A DNA stretch of 7,853 nt from Ghiorsea sp. GTDB lineage: Bacteria > Pseudomonadota > Zetaproteobacteria > Mariprofundales > Mariprofundaceae. The notes under the pieces were generated by a model. That model saw nothing but the letters and a program-made list of their open reading frames with translations, did not search any database and was not told where the DNA came from. The stretch covers positions 1 to 7,853 of the forward strand of contig JALUWH010000241.1 of NCBI GenBank assembly GCA_027019685.1. Direction: 5' to 3'. A program made the translations under genes and the position numbers. Positions 1-6,525 of the stretch are shown piece after piece; positions within the stretch are counted from its first letter, which is position 1; the number at the start of each line of letters is the position of its first letter.

Positions 1-60
1 CCATCCACCATAGAGACCATAGTTCAGCCACATACAAAAATCAACAACAAGCGAGTTTAA
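1..60 (+). CDS. possible 3' end of an upstream gene (partial)
   Basis: Frame 1 is open from the window edge and ends in TAA at 58-60, giving 19 residues ending in NNKRV. The stop lies 6 bp before the ATG of the HemF-like gene, as expected for tightly packed operon genes. Frame 2 stops almost at once. Frame 3 is also open but runs well into the next gene and looks less protein-like. Too little sequence is present to name a product, and this could be untranslated sequence. If it is real, it would make the HemF-like gene the downstream member of an operon. Confidence 0.3.
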   Translation, partial: PSTIETIVQPHTKINNKRV

Positions 61-66
61 TCAATC

Positions 67-1104
67 ATGAAACGTACTTACGCTGCATCTACTCAAGCAA
101 AACAAGCTGAAGAGTTAGTGTCCTCACTACAGCAACGCTTTGTCCAAGGCTTAGAAAAAATCTCTAACAAGCTAGGGCTTTCTCAAAAATTCAAACCTGT
201 AGAGTGGCTAAGAGATGAAGGTACTCATGGTGGAGGTATTCGTTATGAGACCTCAGATGGTGCCATGATTGGGCGTGGTTCAGTGAATGTATCACAAATT
301 CACTATGATGATAACCCTGATAAAAAGTTAGGTTCTGCTACTGCAATTTCCACCATTATTCACCCCAATAACCCAACTTCCCCATCCGTGCATATCCATA
401 TCAGTTGGACAGAAATGAAAAGCGGACAAGGTTATTGGCGCATCATGGCAGACCTTAACCCTTCCAACGATGATATTGAAGACAAACAAACTTTTCTTAA
501 CGCCTTAGAACAAGCATCGCCTGAACAATTTGAAACAGCCCAGCAACAAGGTGACACCTACTTTTATATCCCTGTACTTCAACGCCATCGTGGTATTGCC
601 CACTTTTATTTAGAAGAATATAATTCAGGGGATAATGAAAAAGACCTTGCTCTAGCGCAAAATGTTGGTGAAGCAGCCATTGATACCTACATCAATATTT
701 TAGAACACAGCTTACAAAATGCAAACCAAGCCACAACAAAGGAAAAAGATACACAGTTGGCTTACCATTCGCTTTATTTCTTCCAAGTACTTACCTTAGA
801 CCGTGGAACAACTACAGGACTACTCGTACACAATCAAAATGATGTTGGTATTATGGGTTCACTGCCTGCATATGTTGACCGAGACTTGTTGCAATCATGG
901 GTAGAGAAAATGCCAGCGCCGCAAGAAAAGCTATTACAAGGGCTTATTGATGCTTTGCCAAGCACATCCCCTGCATTGGTAGATGAAAATGTCAAACAAA
1001 AACTAGCACAAGTGGTTAGGCAACATTATCAAAACTTCCCAGAAGCCATCGCTATGCAAGCTGCAGGGCATAGTATTCCACCAACCGTACAAAATCACAG
1101 CTAG
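67..1104 (+). CDS. divergent HemF-family (coproporphyrinogen III oxidase-like) protein
   Basis: The protein has 345 residues and matches oxygen-dependent coproporphyrinogen III oxidase block by block. The blocks are W-x-R-x-E-G with a GGG at 55-57, VNVSQIH at 73-79 (family VNFSHVH), HPNNP at 99-103, VH at 108-109, ADLNP at 128-132, YFY at 165-167, RGI at 175-177, LDRGT at 244-248, and a late M-x-SLP block. Classical HemF converts coproporphyrinogen III to protoporphyrinogen IX in the cytoplasm. Aligned by eye with human CPOX, His258, Asp282, Arg332, Asp400 and Arg401 have counterparts (H109, D129, R175, D245, R246). Arg262 becomes S113, and His327, Arg328 and Glu330 become V170, L171 and R173. 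The WWFGGG block is also lost. E. coli HemF has about 300 residues, and the extra length here is mostly a C-terminal tail. The ATG at 67 is followed by a helix resembling the HemF N-terminus. A weak GCGAG at 51-55 is the only Shine-Dalgarno candidate. Family membership is secure, but the enzymatic activity is uncertain. Confidence 0.8.
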   Translation: MKRTYAASTQAKQAEELVSSLQQRFVQGLEKISNKLGLSQKFKPVEWLRDEGTHGGGIRYETSDGAMIGRGSVNVSQIHYDDNPDKKLGSATAISTIIHPNNPTSPSVHIHISWTEMKSGQGYWRIMADLNPSNDDIEDKQTFLNALEQASPEQFETAQQQGDTYFYIPVLQRHRGIAHFYLEEYNSGDNEKDLALAQNVGEAAIDTYINILEHSLQNANQATTKEKDTQLAYHSLYFFQVLTLDRGTTTGLLVHNQNDVGIMGSLPAYVDRDLLQSWVEKMPAPQEKLLQGLIDALPSTSPALVDENVKQKLAQVVRQHYQNFPEAIAMQAAGHSIPPTVQNHS

Positions 1105-1111
1105 TAGTTTC

Positions 1112-1148
1112 AGGTGAAAAGTAACCAACATCCATGATTTTTTCACTT
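1112..1148 (+). other. potential long-loop hairpin downstream of the HemF-like gene
   Basis: The arm AGGTGAAAA at 1112-1120 can pair with TTTTCACTT at 1140-1148 (nine pairs, one of them G-T) around a 19-nt loop, starting 8 bp after the stop codon. The stem is AT-rich, and the T-run lies in the 3' arm instead of following it. It therefore does not fit a standard intrinsic terminator. It could stabilise the 3' end of the transcript or be chance. It overlaps the hairpin at 1145-1161, so only one of the two can form at a time. Confidence 0.3.
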
Positions 1149-1161
1149 CAGCCGTTGAAGT
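1145..1161 (+). other. short perfect hairpin in the HemF-like/glmU gap
   Basis: ACTTCA (1145-1150) and TGAAGT (1156-1161) are perfect inverted repeats around a 5-nt GCCGT loop. An additional inner G-T pair is possible. No T-tract follows, so it is not an obvious terminator. It lies just upstream of the candidate glmU promoter, where an operator half-site pair could also sit. Confidence 0.3.
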
Positions 1162-1178
1162 CCGACAAACTCCTAGAC

Positions 1179-1207
1179 TTGACCAAAATGTGAGTTAAGC
1201 TTTCAAT
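1179..1207 (+). promoter_or_regulatory. candidate sigma-70-type promoter for the glmU operon
   Basis: TTGACC at 1179-1184 matches five of six bases of the -35 consensus. TTCAAT at 1202-1207 matches four of six bases of the -10 consensus, and the spacer is 17 bp. Transcription would begin around 1213-1216, giving a leader of about 25 nt with the Shine-Dalgarno site. It is the best pair in this gap, but the -10 is weak. A stronger -10-like TATATT at 1223-1228 lacks a good -35 and would leave almost no leader. Confidence 0.35.
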
Positions 1208-1228
1208 ATTCGTATTAAAACGTATATT
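1205..1228. promoter_or_regulatory. imperfect palindrome upstream of glmU
   Basis: AATATTCG (1205-1212) and CGTATATT (1221-1228) form an inverted repeat with seven of eight pairs around an 8-bp TATTAAAA centre. It overlaps the candidate -10 and ends one base before the glmU Shine-Dalgarno site. It could be an operator for a dimeric regulator or a weak RNA hairpin near the ribosome binding site. It could also be chance in AT-rich DNA. Confidence 0.3.
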
Positions 1229-1235
1229 GGGGAAG
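1229..1235 (+). promoter_or_regulatory. ribosome binding site of glmU
   Basis: GGGGAAG lies 5 nt before the ATG at 1241. It supports that start, which also gives an N-terminus matching the GlmU family, with the nucleotide-binding loop beginning near residue 13. Confidence 0.6.
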
Positions 1236-1240
1236 CATAC

Positions 1241-2635
1241 ATGCTGCATCATTTTTCAAGTTTACAAGTTATTATTCTTGGCGCGGGTAAAGGTACGCGC
1301 ATGGCATCAAGCAAACCCAAAGTATTACATGATATTTTGGGGAAAAGCATGTTATCACACGTTTTACATACAGTTGAAGACTTGCAACCTGAATCCGTTT
1401 GCCTTGTTGCGGGTCACGGCATAGAAGAAGTAAAAAAACACATCGGTGAACCTGAAAACTTGCATTGGGTAGAGCAAAAAGAACAGCTAGGCACAGGACA
1501 TGCCGTATTACAAACCGAATCCGTACCAACAACTGCTGATATGGTGCTTATCGTCTGTGGTGACACCCCCCTACTTACCTCTGAAACCTTGGCAACTTTA
1601 GTTAAGCAACACCAAAGCAGTGGCGCTGGTGTATCTGTACTCTCTGCTATTGTAGATGAACCAAAGGGATATGGTAGAATTATTCGTGACATCAATGATG
1701 AAGTACAAGGCATTATTGAAGAAAAAGATGCCAATGATGCACAACGCAAAATTCATGAAGTGAGCAGTGGTATTTTTTGCGTCAACCGCACCCTGCTCTT
1801 CCAGTGTTTACATAGTGTAGAAAACAACAATGCTCAACAAGAATATTACCTGCCTGATATTTTACCTTTGGCGTTGGCAAGGTCTGCCATTGTACAAGCT
1901 GTGATTATGCATGATGCCAACGAAATGTTAGGTGTAAACGACCGTATACAACTTGCACAAGCTGAAAACATTATGCAGCAACGCATCACACACGAGTGGC
2001 AGAAAAAAGGTGTCACCATACAACAAGCGGACACTGTTCGCATTGAAGCATCTGTTAACATTGGCATTGACTGCACCATTAAAGCAGGCACACAATTGCT
2101 TGGCTCCACCCATTTGGGTGATGGTTGCACAGTGGGTCCATATGCCGTGTTACAAAACAGTTGGTTGGCAGATAATATTACCATTGAAGCATTTTCTCAC
2201 TTAGAGGAAACCAGTGTTGGTGATCAAGCTATGATTGGACCTTTTGCACGACTACGCCCAGGTACACAACTGGATGATAAGGTGAAAATCGGCAATTTTG
2301 TTGAAACTAAAAAATCTGTGATTGGACAAGGTAGCAAGGTCAACCATCTAAGTTATATTGGTGATACCTTGATGGGTGAAAATTGTAACATCGGCGCAGG
2401 AACCATCACTTGCAACTACGATGGTGCCAACAAACATCAAACAACCATTGGTGATGATGTGTTTGTCGGTTCAGATACCAAACTGGTTGCGCCTGTAGAG
2501 GTTGGTTCTGGTGCCACCATCGGGGCTGGAAGTATTATTACCCGACAAGTTAAACAAGATGGGCTCACCCTATCAGCTCGTCCTGAACAAAGGCATGTAC
2601 AAAACTGGGTTCGCCCCAAAAAAGGCAATTCCTAA
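1241..2635 (+). CDS. glmU: GlmU, bifunctional N-acetylglucosamine-1-phosphate uridyltransferase / glucosamine-1-phosphate acetyltransferase
   Basis: This cytoplasmic enzyme catalyses the last two steps to UDP-GlcNAc: acetylation of glucosamine-1-phosphate by its C-terminal domain, then UTP-dependent uridylylation by its N-terminal domain. The 464 residues compare with 456 in E. coli. The N-terminal Rossmann-like domain (about 8-235) carries the LGAGKGTRM loop at 13-21, KPKVLH at 25-30, QLGTGHAV and GDTPLL with D108. The rest is a left-handed beta-helix of hexapeptide repeats. RLRPG at 337-341 and the NHLSY block at 368-372 supply R339 and the catalytic H369, equivalent to E. coli Arg333 and His363. 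NYDG, GSDTKLVAPV and GAGSIITR follow. The uridyltransferase loop has LGAG where E. coli has LAAG, a mild change. The stop codon abuts the glmS start, so the two genes are surely co-transcribed. Confidence 0.97.
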   Translation: MLHHFSSLQVIILGAGKGTRMASSKPKVLHDILGKSMLSHVLHTVEDLQPESVCLVAGHGIEEVKKHIGEPENLHWVEQKEQLGTGHAVLQTESVPTTADMVLIVCGDTPLLTSETLATLVKQHQSSGAGVSVLSAIVDEPKGYGRIIRDINDEVQGIIEEKDANDAQRKIHEVSSGIFCVNRTLLFQCLHSVENNNAQQEYYLPDILPLALARSAIVQAVIMHDANEMLGVNDRIQLAQAENIMQQRITHEWQKKGVTIQQADTVRIEASVNIGIDCTIKAGTQLLGSTHLGDGCTVGPYAVLQNSWLADNITIEAFSHLEETSVGDQAMIGPFARLRPGTQLDDKVKIGNFVETKKSVIGQGSKVNHLSYIGDTLMGENCNIGAGTITCNYDGANKHQTTIGDDVFVGSDTKLVAPVEVGSGATIGAGSIITRQVKQDGLTLSARPEQRHVQNWVRPKKGNS

Positions 2636-4462
2636 ATGTGCGGTATTATTGGTGCTGTAGGGCTTAACAATATACAAAACATCCTGCTTCAATCGCTTAA
2701 AAGTATGGAATACCGTGGTTATGATAGTGCGGGTATTTGTATCCAAGGTGAACAACACTTACATACCCGCAAAGCCAAAGGTAAACTTATCAACCTTGAA
2801 CACTTGCTCGAACAATCACCACTAACAGGAAGCTTAGGCATAGGTCATACTAGATGGGCAACCCATGGTGTACCTGAAGTACGCAATGCACACCCACACC
2901 AAACTGAAAGTATCGCTATTGTTCACAATGGTATCATTGAGAATCACAAACAGTTACGCGAATCTTTATCTGCGGCAGGAGCAACGTTTGATTCGGATAC
3001 CGACAGCGAAACCATTCCTTGGCTTTGGCAACAAGAGTACACAAAAAACAATAACCCTGAAATTGCTTTTCACAATACTTTAAACCAACTCCAAGGTGCT
3101 TTTGCTATTGCAGGGATTCAAGCTAATGAGCATAAACTTTGGTTTGCACGGCGAGGCAGCCCTTTGCTATTAGCCAAGGGTGAAGCTGGTGTTTTTGTTG
3201 CATCCGATGCATTGGCTGTTGGCACAGTTGCTAGTCATGTTATTTATCTTCAAGAAGGACAATGGGGTTGGTCAGACTTAGAACACATCCATATCTTCAA
3301 TGAGGATGGCAGCCAAGCCGCTATTCAATGGGAGCCTATGCCTGAAATGGTTGCTGCCACGGAAAAAGGCCCGTATGCTCATTACATGCTCAAGGAAATC
3401 CATGAACAACCTCGTGTTTTTCTAGATATACTCAATGCTTATGCCCCAGACAAACAACATATTCATTTCCCTCAAGCTGCATTTATTGAAAACGACCCAC
3501 TTCCATCTCGTATCATTATGGTAGCTTGCGGCACATCATACCATGCAGCCCTTACCGCAAGATATTGGTTAGAGAGATACTTAAAAATACCTGTAGAAGT
3601 CGATGTTGCATCAGAATTTCGTTACCGTGACCCTGTGATTGGTGATAACACTTGGTTTATCACCCTATCCCAATCAGGGGAAACTGCGGATACTTTAGAA
3701 GCACTGCGTTTATTTAAACAACAAACGCCACAAAACAAAACCTTGGTCTTTTGTAATGTAGCTTCCTCATCCATGGTGCGCGAATCAGATGGAGTTATCG
3801 AACTTTATGCAGGTCCTGAAATTGGTGTCGCATCTACCAAGGCATATACAGCTCAACTGTTAGCATTGGCATTATTTTCACTTAAACTTGCCTCCAATGC
3901 CAACGCAATGCCCCCTGAAGAAACCACCAAACATATCCAATATTTGTTTGATGCTAGCCAGGGTGTTGAATCTTTATTAAACAATACCCCCATATTTGAT
4001 AAACTCACACCACTTTTCTCACAATCACATGGTGCATTATTCTTAGGTCGCGGCCCTTGTTATCCGCTGGCGCTTGAAGGCGCATTAAAACTCAAAGAAA
4101 TATCTTATTTGCATGCTGAAGGTTATCCTGCAGGGGAAATGAAACACGGGCCAATCGCTCTCATTGATGAAAACTTACCCGTCATTGTCTTAGCTTTGCG
4201 GCAATACCACTTGGATAAAGTGATTTCCAACTTGCATGAAGTCCAAGCCCGTGGTGCAAAAGTTATTTTGATTACGGATATACCCGAAAAAGAATACCCC
4301 ACCAATGTAGATACCATCATTCATATTCCTGAGGGAGACTTTTTTAGTGCACCATTATTAGCTTCAATTCCTTTACAATATTTGGCTTATAACGTAGCGC
4401 GGTTTAAGGGCACAGATGTGGACCAGCCTCGCAACCTAGCCAAATCGGTCACGGTAGAGTAA
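2636..4462 (+). CDS. glmS: GlmS, glutamine-fructose-6-phosphate aminotransferase (isomerizing)
   Basis: This enzyme makes glucosamine-6-phosphate from fructose-6-phosphate and glutamine, the committed step of amino-sugar synthesis. The 608 residues match the usual length (609 in E. coli). The N-terminal class II amidotransferase domain starts MCGIIGAVG, with C2 as nucleophile after Met removal. It also has RGYDSAGI, HTRWATHG and HNGIIENH. Two SIS sugar-isomerase domains follow, with ACGTSYHA, SQSGETADT, EIGVASTKAYTAQ, LEGALKLKEISYLHAE and GEMKHGP. The C-terminus is the canonical LAKSVTVE with the sugar-binding lysine K603. All expected catalytic blocks are present. The ATG directly follows the glmU TAA with no gap. 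A weak AAAGG lies at 2621-2625 inside glmU, so translation is probably coupled. No separate leader, and therefore no glmS ribozyme, exists. Confidence 0.97.
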   Translation: MCGIIGAVGLNNIQNILLQSLKSMEYRGYDSAGICIQGEQHLHTRKAKGKLINLEHLLEQSPLTGSLGIGHTRWATHGVPEVRNAHPHQTESIAIVHNGIIENHKQLRESLSAAGATFDSDTDSETIPWLWQQEYTKNNNPEIAFHNTLNQLQGAFAIAGIQANEHKLWFARRGSPLLLAKGEAGVFVASDALAVGTVASHVIYLQEGQWGWSDLEHIHIFNEDGSQAAIQWEPMPEMVAATEKGPYAHYMLKEIHEQPRVFLDILNAYAPDKQHIHFPQAAFIENDPLPSRIIMVACGTSYHAALTARYWLERYLKIPVEVDVASEFRYRDPVIGDNTWFITLSQSGETADTLEALRLFKQQTPQNKTLVFCNVASSSMVRESDGVIELYAGPEIGVASTKAYTAQLLALALFSLKLASNANAMPPEETTKHIQYLFDASQGVESLLNNTPIFDKLTPLFSQSHGALFLGRGPCYPLALEGALKLKEISYLHAEGYPAGEMKHGPIALIDENLPVIVLALRQYHLDKVISNLHEVQARGAKVILITDIPEKEYPTNVDTIIHIPEGDFFSAPLLASIPLQYLAYNVARFKGTDVDQPRNLAKSVTVE

Positions 4463-4471
4463 ACTTAGTCT

Positions 4472-6373
4472 ATGAAAGTTCTTTTATCATTACTCTTTAT
4501 TGCAGGATTTGCAGGTGCAGGTCTTTATTTTACAGGGTCTAGTGATATACAGAAGTCCTCCAATTCAGACATGATGCAACTGGGTAACTTCGCCTACCAA
4601 GAAAAACGCTTTGATGATGCATTCAAATGGTATGAAAACGCTGCCAAGCAAGGTATAGCCAAAGCACAACTTCGCCTATCTGAAATGTACCAGGCTGGTC
4701 AAGGTGTAGACAAAAATGAGGCAGCTGCCGCTGGTTGGCTATTAAAGGCAGCCAAGCAAGGCTTACCGCAAGCTGAATACGAGTATGCAGTTGCTCTAGA
4801 GTTTGGGCGTGGCATGCAAAGAACATCCATCAAAGAAGCTGCAACATGGTATCAAAAAGCGGCACAACATACATACCCCGAAGCTATGCTTAAAGTTGCA
4901 AAACTGTATTTTTCAGGTTTGGGTATGGATAAAGATTTAGAACAAGCTCTAAAGTGGGCACTACAAGCAGCAAACAAACATGTACCTGATGCCGATAACA
5001 TTGTAAGTAGTATTGTCCAAGAAGTAAGCGACCTTGCCAACCAAGGTGACTACCCATCTCAGCACATGCTTGCGCTAATGTACCAACAAGGCTTAGCTGT
5101 TGACCAAGATAAAAAACTGGCTTTAACATGGTTACGCAAAGCTGCCTCCAAAGGTTATATTGATGCCCAGTATGATTTGGGTCGCACACTTGCTCAAACA
5201 CAAACAAATCAAGCTTTATATTGGTTACAAAAAGCAGCAAGCAAAGATCACGTCAAAGCAGGTTATATGGCTGCTGCATTAATGGCTCAACAACATATCA
5301 CTGACCCACAAAAGGTGAGCCAAGCTTGGCGCTGGCTTTACCATGGTAATCAAGCCAAACAACCTAAAGTGATGTACAATCTAGCTATCGCCCTTCATCA
5401 AGGGCAACTTGGCCTCCCGCAAACAAACTTTAATTACCAAACATGGTTAGAACAAGCTGCTCGCGGCGGCATTACTGAATCACAAAATGATTATGCAGTT
5501 GACCTTATTTTACAGCAAAAAAACACCAAAAAAGCTGTGTTTTGGTTAAACAAGGCTGCAACAAAAGATGTCAATGCCCAGTTTAACCTTGGTCTTATTT
5601 ATGCGCGCGGGGATATGATAACACCTGATGATGATGCTGCCGTCCGCTGGTGGAAACAAGCTGCAAAAAATGAAAATGCTAGAGCTAAAATGATGCTAGG
5701 TCTTTTCTACAATTTGGGTAGAGGCGTAGGTCGAAGTGAAAAAGAAGCCATATATTGGTACGAACAAGCTGCCAAACTTGGTGACCCTAATGCTTCCTAT
5801 AATTTAGGTGTATTGTATTACAACGGCAGAGGCATAGACCGCGACTATAAAAAAGCGGCTGATTATTTTTACCAGCTTGCTAAACAAGGGGATACGGCTG
5901 CTCAGAACATGTACGCAAGTTTATTCTTAGAAGGACAAGGGGTAAAATATTCACCCAAAACTGCTGTTCGGTGGTTCAAAAAAGCAGCCTCAGCTGGAAA
6001 TATTAAGGCCATGTTCAACCTTGCTACCCAGTACCGTACAGGTTCTGGCATTCAACAAAGTGATAAAAAAGCTTTATTTTGGTATAAAAAAGCTGCTGAA
6101 CTGAACTTTGCACCAGCTCAAAATGCTATGGGATATATGTATGCCCAAGGTCGAGGCACCAAAGCCGATAAAGATGTTGCTGAAATGTGGTTCCAAAAAG
6201 CCAGCGACAATGGATTAAGCTTGGCTACACAAAACACCAATGCTCTAAAACAACGAGGCACATTCTCCTTACTCAGGCTACAAATAGACAACACCATTCG
6301 CAGTGATGTTTTAAATAACAAAAACATCAACTTAGCTTCTTGGCTAGAAGTGCATCAACAAGCTGTTTTATAA
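4472..6373 (+). CDS. membrane-anchored Sel1-like repeat (SLR) protein
   Basis: The protein has 633 residues. The N-terminus has one lysine, then a hydrophobic stretch at about 3-21, and no lipobox cysteine. AGA at 14-16 would be an unusually early cleavage site, so an uncleaved signal anchor with a periplasmic body is more likely. Residues 35-582 are almost entirely about 36-residue alpha/alpha repeats of the Sel1 type (A-x-A-x-x-x-L-G-x-x-Y-x-x-G-x-G-V ... A-x-x-W-x-x-K-A-A-x-x-G). I count about 14, with boundaries near 63, 99, 136, 194, 230, 261, 298, 335, 367, 403, 439, 475, 511 and 547. Repeats from 367 to 582 are the most regular. A 22-residue break at 172-193 splits the array, and a 51-residue non-repeat tail ends the protein. 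Sel1 repeats normally bind proteins and serve as scaffolds, and no enzymatic motif is visible. It starts 9 bp after glmS without a clear Shine-Dalgarno site, suggesting coupled expression with cell-wall precursor genes. The precise function is unknown. Confidence 0.9.
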   Translation: MKVLLSLLFIAGFAGAGLYFTGSSDIQKSSNSDMMQLGNFAYQEKRFDDAFKWYENAAKQGIAKAQLRLSEMYQAGQGVDKNEAAAAGWLLKAAKQGLPQAEYEYAVALEFGRGMQRTSIKEAATWYQKAAQHTYPEAMLKVAKLYFSGLGMDKDLEQALKWALQAANKHVPDADNIVSSIVQEVSDLANQGDYPSQHMLALMYQQGLAVDQDKKLALTWLRKAASKGYIDAQYDLGRTLAQTQTNQALYWLQKAASKDHVKAGYMAAALMAQQHITDPQKVSQAWRWLYHGNQAKQPKVMYNLAIALHQGQLGLPQTNFNYQTWLEQAARGGITESQNDYAVDLILQQKNTKKAVFWLNKAATKDVNAQFNLGLIYARGDMITPDDDAAVRWWKQAAKNENARAKMMLGLFYNLGRGVGRSEKEAIYWYEQAAKLGDPNASYNLGVLYYNGRGIDRDYKKAADYFYQLAKQGDTAAQNMYASLFLEGQGVKYSPKTAVRWFKKAASAGNIKAMFNLATQYRTGSGIQQSDKKALFWYKKAAELNFAPAQNAMGYMYAQGRGTKADKDVAEMWFQKASDNGLSLATQNTNALKQRGTFSLLRLQIDNTIRSDVLNNKNINLASWLEVHQQAVL

Positions 6374-6525
6374 CATAGCCCTTTAAAACTTTAACAAATA
6401 GCCAGTTTCATTTGGCATCATTTTATCCAACATAAAGCAAGCATTATTTTAGCTGTTGCATACTGTACGTTCTTGATGAGAATGCCCTGCTCTTTATTTG
6501 ACATCATAAAAAAAATGGGGCAACC
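6374..6525 (+). other. intergenic gap between the Sel1-repeat and SWIM genes
   Basis: This AT-rich gap of 152 bp has no convincing ORF, RNA gene or intrinsic terminator. A 4-bp GCCA/TGGC inverted repeat at 6401-6416 is followed by mixed AT sequence and is too weak to call. A poor promoter-like pair, TTGCAT (6456-6461) and GAGAAT (6478-6483) with 16-bp spacing, is the best-placed candidate for the downstream gene, but I would not rely on it. Confidence 0.4.
6516..6520 (+). promoter_or_regulatory. ribosome binding site of the SWIM-domain gene
   Basis: TGGGG, preceded by an A-run, lies 5 nt before the ATG at 6526. The same G-rich pattern and spacing precede glmU, which supports this start choice. 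Confidence 0.45.

Noticed and set aside
1414..1749. Antisense open frame of 111 codons opposite glmU
   Set aside because: It is fully contained in the conserved uridyltransferase domain, with serine/cysteine-rich low-quality sequence and no ribosome binding site. It is best explained as a shadow.
2600..2640. glmS ribozyme or small-RNA-controlled leader before glmS
   Set aside because: glmS begins immediately after the glmU stop, so there is no untranslated leader that could contain either.
4890..5240. Antisense open frame of 116 codons opposite the Sel1-repeat gene
   Set aside because: It lies wholly inside a gene with clear repeat homology, has no recognisable domain, and has cysteine/leucine-rich composition typical of an antisense shadow.
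6401..6416. GCCA/TGGC inverted repeat as a terminator of the glmU operon
   Set aside because: The stem is only 4 bp, with an 8-nt loop and no T-run directly after it. It is not distinguishable from chance.
6498..6503. Perfect TTGACA -35 hexamer just before the SWIM-domain gene
   Set aside because: With normal spacing the -10 would fall at about 6521, between the ribosome binding site and the start codon, and the transcript would begin inside the gene. No -10-like sequence is there.
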